Source of the DNA: FEN-1297 sp021817845
GTDB taxonomy: Bacteria > Bacteroidota > Ignavibacteria > Ignavibacteriales > Ignavibacteriaceae
Direction of reading: 5' to 3'
Assembly (NCBI GenBank): GCA_021817845.1
Contig: JAKAFW010000010.1
Coordinates: 35,029 to 99,028 of the forward strand
DNA length: 64,000 nt
Position numbers and translations under genes: made by a program. Positions 26,544 to 35,255 of this stretch are shown piece by piece. Positions within the stretch are counted from its first letter, which is position 1, and the number at the start of each line of letters is the position of its first letter. The notes under the pieces were generated by a model that searched no databases, was not told where the DNA came from, and saw nothing but the letters and a program-made list of their open reading frames with translations.

Positions 26544-27448
26544 TGGAATTTTCCTGCAAAATATGCGGCAACAAAAATGACAATCAATTCTACAATGTTA
26601 GAGAGATGCAGTTTGGAACAAGAGATGAATTTATATATTGCCAGTGTTCCGGTTGCGGATGCCTCCAATTAGTAAATCCTCCGGCGGACTTATCAAAATA
26701 TTATCCGAAAGAATATTTTTCTTTTCAAATTCATAAAGAAAAATATTTGAAGCAAAAACTTAACGTTTTTCGCGACCGTTATGCACTCGGCATCAAAAAT
26801 AATCTGGGAAAATTATTGTTTAATAAATACGGAGAGCCAACTTACATAGGATGGCTTAAAAAATTTAACATTGATTTAGAAAGTAAAATATTAGATATCG
26901 GATGCGGCTCCGGAAAACTTCTTTATAGAATGGGGAACACCGGATTTAAGAATCTAATGGGAATTGATGCTTTCATTGAAAAAGATATTTACTATCATAA
27001 TGGTGTTAGGATATTTAAAAAGGATTTGAATGAGCTCACCGAAAAATTCGATCTGATAATGATGCACCATTCATTAGAGCATTTTGAAGATCAACATGGA
27101 ATATTTAACAAGCTTTCATCAATGCTAACAGAAGGTAAAAATTTATTAATTAGAATCCCTATTTGCAGTTCTTATTCATGGAAATTTTATCGGGAGAATT
27201 GGTTTGCTCTTGAAGCTCCGAGACATTTTTACAATCACTCATTAGAGAGTATAAAATACTTGGCGGATAAATATAGGTTTGAAATTATCAACACCTTTTT
27301 TGATTCCCGAAGCATTCAATTTTGGGGCAGCGAACAATATAAAAGGGATATACCGTTGATGGATCAAAGATCATTCTTTATCAACCAGATAATTCAATTT
27401 TCTCAAAGGTGGAGATTGAAAAATTTGAAAGAGAAACGGAAAGATTAA
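26543..27448 (+). CDS. Class I SAM-dependent methyltransferase with N-terminal zinc ribbon (frameshifted near the 3' end)
   Basis: 301 residues from the ATG at 26543, which overlaps the rarA stop. The N-terminal CKICGN and CSGCGC pairs form a zinc ribbon, and ILDIGCGSGKLL with MGIDAF is the SAM-binding motif of the Methyltransf_23 family that often occurs in surface-polysaccharide loci. Near 27385 the true C-terminal continuation moves to another frame (see the tail at 27385-27498), so this reading ends about 15-20 residues early. Target is unknown. Confidence 0.75.
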   Translation: MEFSCKICGNKNDNQFYNVREMQFGTRDEFIYCQCSGCGCLQLVNPPADLSKYYPKEYFSFQIHKEKYLKQKLNVFRDRYALGIKNNLGKLLFNKYGEPTYIGWLKKFNIDLESKILDIGCGSGKLLYRMGNTGFKNLMGIDAFIEKDIYYHNGVRIFKKDLNELTEKFDLIMMHHSLEHFEDQHGIFNKLSSMLTEGKNLLIRIPICSSYSWKFYRENWFALEAPRHFYNHSLESIKYLADKYRFEIINTFFDSRSIQFWGSEQYKRDIPLMDQRSFFINQIIQFSQRWRLKNLKEKRKD

Positions 27449-27498
27449 ATAAAATCGGAGAAGGCGATCAGGCGGTTCTTTTTATGAAGAAAATTTGA
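27385..27498 (+). pseudogene. Out-of-frame C-terminal tail of the upstream methyltransferase
   Basis: In the alternative frame the sequence reads NSIFSKVEIEKFERETERL then GEGDQAVLFMKKI before TGA at 27496-27498. That ending, with G-GDQA followed by a hydrophobic strand, is typical of this methyltransferase family, whereas the in-frame ending is not. Adding one C in the AACCAG at 27383-27388 (making AACCCAG, Asn-Pro) restores the reading. Genuine mutation or assembly error cannot be told apart here. Confidence 0.6.
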
Positions 27499-27500
27499 GA

Positions 27501-28664
27501 TTACAGAAGCGCAAACATTTTACCCGGTAATTGCTTCACCACTCCTTTGAATTCCAATGAAAGAAGATGAACAAGGCAGTCGGAAGTAGATAAGTTTGTA
27601 ACTGCAGCAATCTTATCAATTTGCACCGGCTCATTGGAAAGAGATGAAATAATTTTTTCTTCGAACAAATTTAATCCAACCTGGGGCTTCGGAATATTTT
27701 TACCAATTACCGGTTTTAACTTAAGCTCCAGTTCAATCAAAACATCCTCGAATGATCTAATTAGTTTTGCTTCTCCTCTTTGGATTTTTAGATTTGTTCC
27801 TTCAGATTGTTTTACTCCAAGATTTCCCGGTACGGCAAATACTTCTCTGTTCTGATCCAGAGCGTAGGAAGCGGTTTGCATTGCGCCGCCGGTAACGCCG
27901 GTTTCAATTATAATAGTACCTAGACTGATTCCAGAGATAATTCTATTTCTTTTAGGGAAATTTACCGCATCCGGTTTTGTTCCCAAACTATATTCTGAAA
28001 TTATTAATCCGTGTTCGGAAATCTCATTAAATAATTTTTTATTCTCAGGAGGGTATATAACATCTAATCCTGATCCGATAACTGCAATGGTTCTGCCGTT
28101 ATTCTTTAAAGAAGCGGTATGGGCAATAGTGTCTATGCCGCGAGCAAGTCCGCTTACAATTGTAATTCTTTGAGATGCAAGATCGTTAACTAATCTTTCT
28201 GCTTGAAGTTTTCCATAATTGGAAGGCTGTCTCGTACCAACAACAGCAATGGAGTAATTATCCGGTTCGGCAAAATTTCCTTTATAAAAAAGAATTATAG
28301 GAGGGTCATAAATTTTTTTTAAAATCGATGGATACTCATTATCCCACACAGTAACAATAGAGCAACCAAGTTTGTCAAGCTTATCAAGCTGTTTTAATAC
28401 AATATCTTTTGTTTCGTTACGCTTGCGGTTAATTTGACGTATCCGCTTAGCAAGGTTGGTGCTTATTCCTTCTATTTCTAAAAGTGAATCGTAATTTGCG
28501 GAAAGAATGTTTTCTGTAGTTTTAAATTTGGAGAGGAGGCTCCTAAATTTTGCGGGGCCAATTCCCTCTACGGAAAGGAGCAAAAATATATCAGTTAATT
28601 GTTCTGGGTTTAGCTTAGTCAATTTTTCAATAAAATGAATATAATAATAACTGACGTTACACAA
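27501..28664 (-). CDS. dprA: DNA-protecting protein DprA
   Basis: 387 residues. DprA loads RecA on incoming single-stranded DNA during transformation. N-terminal helix-hairpin-helix EGIGPAKFRSLLSKF; then the Rossmann-like core with VVGTRQPSNYG, IVSGLARGIDTIAH, GSGLDVIYPPEN and VPGNLGVKQSEG; a C-terminal winged-helix-like domain ends it. No ATG is usable; the start may be the TTG at 28664 or another TTG further in, so the N-terminal few residues are uncertain. It converges head-on with the methyltransferase tail with only about two bases between the stops. Confidence 0.9.
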   Translation of the reverse strand: MCNVSYYYIHFIEKLTKLNPEQLTDIFLLLSVEGIGPAKFRSLLSKFKTTENILSANYDSLLEIEGISTNLAKRIRQINRKRNETKDIVLKQLDKLDKLGCSIVTVWDNEYPSILKKIYDPPIILFYKGNFAEPDNYSIAVVGTRQPSNYGKLQAERLVNDLASQRITIVSGLARGIDTIAHTASLKNNGRTIAVIGSGLDVIYPPENKKLFNEISEHGLIISEYSLGTKPDAVNFPKRNRIISGISLGTIIIETGVTGGAMQTASYALDQNREVFAVPGNLGVKQSEGTNLKIQRGEAKLIRSFEDVLIELELKLKPVIGKNIPKPQVGLNLFEEKIISSLSNEPVQIDKIAAVTNLSTSDCLVHLLSLEFKGVVKQLPGKMFALL

Positions 28665-28789
28665 TATTTATTTTTTAATAACCACTTTCACCTTAGTCGG
28701 AGCCTCAACGGATTCACGTCAAGGAAAAATGATCTCAATAATAGGTTTGAGTCACAGAAATTGCTTATTTAGGCTAAAGGCTGAATAAA

Positions 28790-29080
28790 TTATTTTATCT
28801 GAGTATCAGAAGTATTAGTTGATTCAGTTGACTCTTTCTTGGTATAAAGAATTGATAAAGGCAAAATAATTAAGTAGCCGATAATTAATAAAACAGGGGA
28901 AATATCTAATGAAGCTATGCTATTCCACGGACCCATTGACATAAAAATGAAACCAATTATTATTGTAGCAATTCCCGCAAAGAAAATGGCATAATTTGTT
29001 TTTGTCCAATATGCGGAAAAGGGAGCGATAAATGTTTTTTTTGCTTTAGGAATACTTTTCTTTTTAATTGCTTTAGCCAT
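28790..29080 (-). CDS. DUF3098-like two-helix membrane protein
   Basis: 96 residues from the ATG at 29080, with AAGGAG 8 nt upstream; the longer open frame from 29152 would cross a terminator hairpin. A basic N-terminus (KKKSIPKAKK) precedes two transmembrane helices with the pattern NYAIFFAGIATIIIGFIFMS and SPVLLIIGYLIILPLSI, which matches my memory of DUF3098 proteins found in Bacteroidota, often near cell-division genes. Function unknown. Confidence 0.6.
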   Translation of the reverse strand: MAKAIKKKSIPKAKKTFIAPFSAYWTKTNYAIFFAGIATIIIGFIFMSMGPWNSIASLDISPVLLIIGYLIILPLSILYTKKESTESTNTSDTQIK

Positions 29081-29097
29081 AGTAAACTCCTTGTAAT

Positions 29098-29135
29098 AAA
29101 AAAAGAAGCCCGGCGATGGGGGTGACACCGGGCTT
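29098..29135 (-). terminator. Hairpin terminator or attenuator ahead of the DUF3098-like gene
   Basis: On the minus strand AAGCCCGG ... CCGGGCTT (8 bp, loop 14 nt) is followed by C and seven T residues: a classical intrinsic terminator. It lies 18 nt before the start codon of the next gene, so it either ends the transcript of the 82-residue gene upstream or acts as an attenuator. A second hairpin with G-U pairs (29148-29175, GAAGGG/CCCTTTG type) stands just before it. Confidence 0.65.
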
Positions 29136-29228
29136 AACTCTGTTTGCTTCAAAGGGCAGGGGAGAACCCTTCGAAAGAGTCGAACTAAATATATAATCTT
29201 TAAATTATTTTGTCAAGATAAAAAATTA

Positions 29229-29477
29229 TTATTTACTAATTTGATAAACAATTTTTCTAATTGTATCAAATTGCAGATAAGGGTATTCTTCTCTTATGGA
29301 GTCGATAGCATCTCCGGCGCTTATTTTGCTCGCCCTAAGCTGCTTAAATTTTTTCCTTATTTGATAGTCTCTAACTGATTTCTCATCAATTAGACCTTGA
29401 GCGCTTAATAGTTCATAAATTTCGTCGCTAATTAAGTCAGACAAGGGGTTGTCAATTTTCGCTTTTAAAGTTGCCAT
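29229..29477 (-). CDS. Small hypothetical helical protein
   Basis: 82 residues, highly charged and predicted helical, no membrane segment. ATG at 29477 with AAGGAAGG 7 nt upstream. It ends with FDTIRKIVYQISK, reminiscent of a DNA-binding or regulatory helix, but I recognise no family. Followed by two hairpins before the DUF3098-like gene. Confidence 0.6.
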   Translation of the reverse strand: MATLKAKIDNPLSDLISDEIYELLSAQGLIDEKSVRDYQIRKKFKQLRASKISAGDAIDSIREEYPYLQFDTIRKIVYQISK

Positions 29478-29565
29478 AGCTGCCTTCCTTTTTTTTGTGT
29501 TTAATCTGTTGCTTAAGAAACAAGTATCAATTATTTAGACGTATACTCCGTTAATTTTATTACAA

Positions 29566-29619
29566 CAAAAAACCGATCAGAGAAGTTCCCAAATCGGCAC
29601 ACCTTTGCTACTCTGATCA
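29566..29619 (-). terminator. Strong hairpin with T-run, with an alternative competing hairpin
   Basis: Read on the minus strand GATCAGAG (29618-29611) pairs with CTCTGATC (29582-29575), extended by CCGAT/ATCGG pairing, and GGTTTTTTG follows. It lies about 300 nt past the fucosidase stop. A competing 9-bp pair (29604-29612 with 29642-29650) overlaps it, so the two cannot form together. The rest of the 29478-29917 gap shows no gene. Confidence 0.5.
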
Positions 29620-29917
29620 GAAAAATATTAAAATTTCCCTTAGTAGCAAATCTTTTATATTACAAGTCCTTTTTTTGTGAGTAAAAATACAAGGATAATT
29701 GAAAAAGTCAAATAGAAAATTAAAATATTGGGCTTTTATAGGAAAATAAAGTTACGTGCATTTTGGCAATTATATTTTAGAATTTGATATTTAAAATTAT
29801 AGCTGGCTTATATAACTTAATATATACCTAAAATTTTATGGTTAATGTGCAAGTGTGCGCTGTTGCTTTTATTTGCTTATTTCGCAGGGACTCTAATAAA
29901 TTCAAGTATAATTATAT

Positions 29918-31369
29918 TTATAGACCTGGATAATAATAGGCGCTAAAAGTTCGTATTGTTGGAGCCGCGTAAGAGCTGTCAATACTGAGTTTTATCTTAT
30001 CAGTAAAAATCGGACTTATTTTAATAAGTCTTGTACGTCCTACAGTTGCTCCCGAGTATATCTTTTCCCAGTTGTTATTTACGTTTGCCCAAAGACTAAA
30101 GCTACAGATCCGTTGACCATATTCAATTGCTTCTTCGATTTTAAAAATGTTAATATTTACTTTTGTATTTAAAGAGATAATAAGATTAGCTTTTCTAACC
30201 GTATCATCAGTAACCCAAAAAGTATTTATATTATTATCTAAACAATTTTGAGGAGCGTAGTCATTACCGACACCTCTAGTGTTCGACGCAACAATTTTTT
30301 TATTAAGAAATAAATCGTTTGCAAAAATTTCATCGAGTTTATTTTTCCAATTCCTTAATGCAGCTATATCCAGATTTGATATGAGCCCCTCTTTGTCTGG
30401 GGGGACATTTAACAATAAATTACTGTTTTTTCCTACAGTATTAAAGTAAATATCTACTAGTTGGTTTGCATCTTTAATCTGGTAATTTTCCTTTTCATGA
30501 TAAAACCAGCCCGGTCTTATAGAAATATCGGCTTCGGAAGGATACCAAACCTTTACATTAGAAAAACCAAATAGTATTTGAGTTGCGGGTTGAGGACACC
30601 ATTCTGTATCATTGCCTAAACCGCTTTCATTTCCTACCCATCTAATATCAGGTCCCATATTGGAAATTAGTGCATTCGGTTGATAGTGTTTTATTGTCGA
30701 GTAAAATAAATTCCAATTATAATCTTGTTGCTTACCATTGGGGCCTTCCCCGTTTGCATTATCCAACCAAACTTCACCAACATCGCCGTAATTATTTAAC
30801 AGCTCAATTAATTGATTTTGATAATAAAGATTATACTTTTCTGTTCCATATGTCGGTTCATGCCTGTCCCATGGAGAAAGATAAAAGCAAAACTTAAGAC
30901 CATTTTCCTGACATGCGTCGGCAAATTCTTTTACAATATCCCCTTTCCCGTTTTTATAGCTACTATTTTTTACTGAATAATCTGTATAAGCACTTGGCCA
31001 TAGGCAAAATCCGTCATGATGCTTGACTGTTAAAATTAAATATTTAAAGCCTATTTCCTTAGCGATTTCTGTCCATTGATTCACATCTAAATTCGTTGGG
31101 TTAAATAATTTCGGATCATCTGTACCATCGCCCCATTCTTTATCAGTAAATGTGTTTATCCCAAAATGAATAAACATTGTTATTTTAGAATTTTCCCAAT
31201 CCAATTGAGATTTAGAGGGGATGGGATAAAAATTTTCAATTGGGGGGGAAGTATTTGCATAACTTGATTCATTTAGGTCACTTTCTAATGGCCCGTTAAT
31301 TTGATTGCTACAGGAAAAAAATGAGATAACGGTAAAAAATATAAAAAAGTAAATAAGAATTATTCGCAT
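29918..31369 (-). CDS. Alpha-L-fucosidase (GH29) lipoprotein with C-terminal discoidin-like domain
   Basis: 483 residues. The signal ends in the lipobox ISFFSC, so it is likely an outer or inner membrane-anchored lipoprotein. GH29 landmarks follow: MFIHFGINTFTDKEWGDG, KEIGFKYLILTVKHHDGFCLWPS (the KHHDGF signature of GH29 fucosidases) and DVGEVWLDNANG with the predicted catalytic nucleophile Asp. The last 120 residues resemble an F5/8-type (CBM32-like) carbohydrate-binding domain. It borders the polysaccharide locus but on the opposite strand, so it may trim fucosyl-containing glycans rather than build them. No sugar-transport genes are beside it. Confidence 0.85.
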   Translation of the reverse strand: MRIILIYFFIFFTVISFFSCSNQINGPLESDLNESSYANTSPPIENFYPIPSKSQLDWENSKITMFIHFGINTFTDKEWGDGTDDPKLFNPTNLDVNQWTEIAKEIGFKYLILTVKHHDGFCLWPSAYTDYSVKNSSYKNGKGDIVKEFADACQENGLKFCFYLSPWDRHEPTYGTEKYNLYYQNQLIELLNNYGDVGEVWLDNANGEGPNGKQQDYNWNLFYSTIKHYQPNALISNMGPDIRWVGNESGLGNDTEWCPQPATQILFGFSNVKVWYPSEADISIRPGWFYHEKENYQIKDANQLVDIYFNTVGKNSNLLLNVPPDKEGLISNLDIAALRNWKNKLDEIFANDLFLNKKIVASNTRGVGNDYAPQNCLDNNINTFWVTDDTVRKANLIISLNTKVNINIFKIEEAIEYGQRICSFSLWANVNNNWEKIYSGATVGRTRLIKISPIFTDKIKLSIDSSYAAPTIRTFSAYYYPGL

Positions 31370-31629
31370 TTATCAAACTTTCATTTTTTAATTATTTATA
31401 AAAATATATTTTTTTGGAATAGCTAACAAGTAAAACTGCAATATTCTAATAGGTTATTATTTTTTGGAGAAAAAATAATAATTCTTGAATAACTTTTCTT
31501 ATCTTGAACAAGATTACCTTAAAATAATTATTGATAATTAAATTGAGATAAATTATTTTTTCTATAAATTAGTAGTATATAGCAGAAATTTTTAATATGA
31601 AATAAGATTAATAATTATTATCGAATAAA

Positions 31630-32484
31630 ATGCATAATTTTGATTTACATATTGCACTACGTGTATACCCAGGGGTTTCTAAAACACCTTTTATTTTTGC
31701 CGACGATAAGTTTAGACTATTCCAAACAGGGCTCTATTCGCTGGTCGAAGCATTACAGGATATTAATTATAAGATAACAGTTATTTTGGACAGATGTCCC
31801 CGACAATTTCACGAAGTTGTTAAGAAAGCATTTAGCGATACGGGAAACTTAACAATTTTTCCTTTAGAGGATGGTGGAAACGCAAAATCATTTTTAAAAC
31901 AGATTGAGATTTTATTAGAGAAAGAAGATTCAAGGATAATAATGTTTGCTGAGGATGATTATATTTATGAAGGAAATAGCCTTAGTATACTTTTGGATTT
32001 GTTAAAAGCAAAAAGGGCTGATTTTGTTACCCCTTATGATCATATCGATTATTATACTCTTTTGATACACAAAAAAAACCAATATGAAGTGGAATTTAAA
32101 GGTAAAAAATTTGTAAACGTAAACTCTACTTGTTTAACCTTTTTAACTACCCCGGAGGTTTTAAAGGCTACAAAAAATGTATTTGAAACATATATAAAGA
32201 AAAATTCAGATGCTTCGATATTCTGGGCATTGACTAAGGAGCATGTTCTTTCACCAGGTTCTTTTATTAAGTTTTTAGGCGAGGCCTTTAGGGGAAATAG
32301 CCAATATATAAAATTATTTATTAAGGCCTGGATTCATTCTCCGGCACAAATATTTTTTGGAAAAAAGTATAAAATACTGGCTCCCCATCCTTCATTAGCA
32401 ACCCATATGGAAAAAGGTTCTCTTTCACCCGGGATAGACTGGGATCAGAAAGCCGCAGGCTTGATTAGTCGATATGAAATTTAG
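31630..32484 (+). CDS. Glycosyltransferase-like protein, first gene of the polysaccharide locus
   Basis: 284 residues with no signal peptide. IMFAEDDYIYEGN contains a D-x-D/E-D-D-type acidic motif used by GT-A glycosyltransferases to bind sugar-nucleotide and metal; FVTPYDHIDYYTLLIH and the VNSTCLTFL segment are consistent with the downstream half of a GT-A fold. Only about half the size and pattern of GT2 genes in the locus, so the GT family is uncertain. ATG at 31630. It leads the rightward run of Wzz, Wzy, Wzx and glycosyltransferases. The roughly 260-nt gap upstream is very AT-rich and shows no clear promoter box. Confidence 0.55.
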   Translation: MHNFDLHIALRVYPGVSKTPFIFADDKFRLFQTGLYSLVEALQDINYKITVILDRCPRQFHEVVKKAFSDTGNLTIFPLEDGGNAKSFLKQIEILLEKEDSRIIMFAEDDYIYEGNSLSILLDLLKAKRADFVTPYDHIDYYTLLIHKKNQYEVEFKGKKFVNVNSTCLTFLTTPEVLKATKNVFETYIKKNSDASIFWALTKEHVLSPGSFIKFLGEAFRGNSQYIKLFIKAWIHSPAQIFFGKKYKILAPHPSLATHMEKGSLSPGIDWDQKAAGLISRYEI

Positions 32485-32526
32485 GCTTTTTAATACATTT
32501 CATTAATTTTGGATAATAGTTTAATT

Positions 32527-32622
32527 ATGAATAAATTAGAACCTATTTTTATTACTATCGTTATTCTATCTTTACTTTTCTTTCCCGTGGGAGAGGATTT
32601 AATCAACATTTTCTTTAAATAA
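32527..32622 (+). CDS. Small single-helix membrane ORF between GT and Wzz-like genes
   Basis: 31 codons encode a charged start, one hydrophobic helix (IFITIVILSLLFFPVG) and a short tail. ATG at 32527; the ribosome site is weak. It sits in a 160-nt gap between two cotranscribed genes of the polysaccharide locus. Could be a real small membrane component or leader; no homologue recognised. Confidence 0.35.
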   Translation: MNKLEPIFITIVILSLLFFPVGEDLINIFFK

Positions 32623-32642
32623 TAAAATTGATAGAGTTTTAA

Positions 32643-33821
32643 ATGTCTAAAGAACGAAGCTTGGAATTTTTGGATTTTATTGTTTTAATTGTCAAAAGGA
32701 AAAAATTCCTTTTAGTACTTGCGGTGATTTCATGTATTGTTGCTTATTTATCGGTTTATTTTCTTATAAAACCCGAATATGAATCCACGGCCACAATCAT
32801 TCCCTCCCAAGAAAATTCAATAGGTATGCTTGGTGCTTTATCTGAAAAGCTCTCAAGTCTTCCTTTCGGATTAGGGGGCACAAGCAGCAGTGCTCAAATG
32901 GAGCTTTATACTACAATTATTTATAGTAGAACTACTATTGAAAATGTTATTAATAAATTCAATTTAATGAACGAATATCATTTTGAAAACATGGAAAGTG
33001 CTGACAAAGCAGTACGCAAAATGATTAAAGCAGAAGTAACTACAGGTAACGCTTTCGATATTAGTGTCTTTGCAAAAACACCACAAATGGCTGCCGAAAT
33101 TACTAATTATGTTGTGGGTATTTTGAATAAAAGCATTATAAAATTAAATGTGAGCAAAGCAAAAGATAACCGGGAGTTTTTAGAAAAACGGTATGATGAG
33201 ATAAAACTGAGTTTAAAAAATGCGGAAGATTCTTTAAAGAATTATCAAAAAAAATCCGGTGTTTTAGAGGCAGAGGAACAAACAAAACAGACAATAGATA
33301 CATTTGCAAAATTAGAAGCAGAACTGGCAACTAAGCAAGTTGAAAATTCGGTATTAAAACATGTTTATGGAGAGACCTCAAATCAAGTTGCTAATTCCCA
33401 AATGTCTCTTAATATTTTTCAAAATAAGGTTAACGAGCTAGAACGTACTGGAGATAAGAGCGGGCTGTTCCTTGCATTAAATTCAATTCCTGACAAAGCT
33501 TTGAATTATTACAGACGTTATAGAGATGTTGAAATATATAACAAAATGTTAGAGTATATTATTCCTTTGTATGAACAGTCCAAATTTGAGGAACAAAAAG
33601 ATACTCCGATATTACAAGTGATAGATTATGGTATCCCGCCATTAAAAAAATCTTATCCCCCGAGAGTGCTTTTTTCTTTAATTATTACATTAGTCACCAT
33701 AATCCTAGTTCTAATTTACCTTATCCTTAAAGAAATAATTACCGGTTCACAAAATCCCAAAGTAGAATTTATAAGGGAAGAGATTTTCAAGTTTAGGCAA
33801 AAACCTTCAGTTGGTAAATAA
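32643..33821 (+). CDS. Wzz-like polysaccharide chain-length determinant (no kinase domain)
   Basis: 392 residues. Two transmembrane helices bracket a periplasmic coiled coil: the first at about residues 18-40 (FLLVLAVISCIVAYLSVYFL), the second near 345-368, with the KPEYESTATIIPSQ motif after helix 1 and the proline-rich KKSYPPRVLFSL before helix 2. These are Wzz/PCP family hallmarks. There is no Walker box after helix 2, so this is a kinase-less PCP. It controls the length of polymer made by the Wzy-like enzyme encoded next. Confidence 0.88.
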   Translation: MSKERSLEFLDFIVLIVKRKKFLLVLAVISCIVAYLSVYFLIKPEYESTATIIPSQENSIGMLGALSEKLSSLPFGLGGTSSSAQMELYTTIIYSRTTIENVINKFNLMNEYHFENMESADKAVRKMIKAEVTTGNAFDISVFAKTPQMAAEITNYVVGILNKSIIKLNVSKAKDNREFLEKRYDEIKLSLKNAEDSLKNYQKKSGVLEAEEQTKQTIDTFAKLEAELATKQVENSVLKHVYGETSNQVANSQMSLNIFQNKVNELERTGDKSGLFLALNSIPDKALNYYRRYRDVEIYNKMLEYIIPLYEQSKFEEQKDTPILQVIDYGIPPLKKSYPPRVLFSLIITLVTIILVLIYLILKEIITGSQNPKVEFIREEIFKFRQKPSVGK

Positions 33822-33827
33822 AAGAAT

Positions 33828-35255
33828 TTGCAAATATCATTTAACAAAAACAGCAGTGAAGGGATATATACCGGCAATAAAATAATTTTTGGCGTATGCA
33901 TTGCTTTGACATTTTTTCTTGCCATTATTTTACGTCAATTTGGTTTTAACCACATAACACTTGGACTTTTAATCGGTCTACCTGTAATAGGTCTTTTTTT
34001 ATTCAGTTTTGAAACTTTTCTAATATTATTTATTTTCTCATTATTTATTAATTACGATGCCTTAATGTTCACAGTTGTAACATTATTGGCCGTGCCGCTA
34101 TTTATATCTTATTTAATTACCTCAACTGGGATAAATGTTAAATCCTTAAAAAATGCACTTACCTTTCCTTTTTTAATTTACTTATTTACAATGCTGCCGT
34201 CATTGATAAATTCCATTAATATTCCATTAAGTATATATTTAATGTTCAATCTTTTCGCAATGGTATTGACCTTTCATATTTTGGCGGAAAGAATTGAAAC
34301 CCAAGAAAAGATAAAAAAATATTTATATGTTTTTATAACAATATGTGCTATCAACGGAATGGATGTATTTTTTCAGTTTTTTACTAATGGGGGCAGGGTA
34401 TTTGGTTTTACGGGAATTGTTTTTGTGGATTATTCTTCTATGGCAATTTTAGCTGCTCTCATTTTTTTTATATTTAGCAAAAGTGTAAACAAATATTCAT
34501 ATTTATTGTTAAGCTTATTTTTACTGACCGCACTAATATTTACTCAAACAAGGAACACATTAATTTCGCTTGGTTTATCATTTTTAACGCTGATAGTTTA
34601 TTTAATAAAAGAGAATAAATTATTTTCATTAAACCGTAAAAGAATAATCTCATTTTTTATAATCACTATTATTATCTGTGTATTATTTGCAGTTGGCATC
34701 ATATTATACACTCCCGAGATATTTAAAAGATTTACCAATTTAACGGCATATAATCAAATGTTTGTAGTAGGTAAATCCAGTGTTGGCGTAAATTCTACGC
34801 TTGTAACAAGAGTACTCATATGGCTTACGGCGTATAATGCATTTATACAACACCCAATAATAGGAATAGGAGCTTTTGCTTTTCCGTTTTCTTCTTATCT
34901 ATATTATACTATTCCAACTATTTTGTTTAAAATTTACGTTGAAGGTCTAAGTACTCACATAACATTTCTTTCAACACTAACGGAAACGGGAATTATTGGT
35001 ACAATTGGTTTTTTAATTTTTCTTATTACATCTCTCCGGATCGGATTTAAATCAGTTAAACTTTCATTTAGTGAAAATGAGCGGATTTTATCAGTTGTAA
35101 TTTTATTCCTGCAAATTTATATTTTTTTCTCAATGTTTATGACCGATGCCTGGCTTTGGGGACAATGCGGAATGTTGTGGGGGTTTATTCTGGGATTATC
35201 CTTAGCAAACTATAAAATATTACTTCAAAAAGCTTCTGTCTCAAATGTACAGTGA
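33828..35255 (+). CDS. O-antigen polymerase/ligase-like membrane protein (Wzy or WaaL type)
   Basis: 475 residues, about 11-12 transmembrane helices, very hydrophobic. FTQTRNTLISLGLSF is the cytoplasmic-loop motif of the O-antigen ligase/polymerase superfamily; a large periplasmic loop near residues 300-390 ends in a conserved arginine-containing segment (NSTLVTRVLIWLTAYNAF) and the HP-IGIGAF signature. Polymerase versus ligase cannot be decided; adjacency to Wzz and Wzx favours polymerase. Start is TTG at 33828, six bases after the Wzz stop. Overlaps the flippase gene by 11 nt. Confidence 0.82.
   Translation: MQISFNKNSSEGIYTGNKIIFGVCIALTFFLAIILRQFGFNHITLGLLIGLPVIGLFLFSFETFLILFIFSLFINYDALMFTVVTLLAVPLFISYLITSTGINVKSLKNALTFPFLIYLFTMLPSLINSINIPLSIYLMFNLFAMVLTFHILAERIETQEKIKKYLYVFITICAINGMDVFFQFFTNGGRVFGFTGIVFVDYSSMAILAALIFFIFSKSVNKYSYLLLSLFLLTALIFTQTRNTLISLGLSFLTLIVYLIKENKLFSLNRKRIISFFIITIIICVLFAVGIILYTPEIFKRFTNLTAYNQMFVVGKSSVGVNSTLVTRVLIWLTAYNAFIQHPIIGIGAFAFPFSSYLYYTIPTILFKIYVEGLSTHITFLSTLTETGIIGTIGFLIFLITSLRIGFKSVKLSFSENERILSVVILFLQIYIFFSMFMTDAWLWGQCGMLWGFILGLSLANYKILLQKASVSNVQ

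Noticed and set aside
29098..29175. Riboswitch before the DUF3098-like gene
   Set aside because: Two hairpins are seen but no consensus of a known riboswitch class could be matched; kept only as terminator/attenuator.
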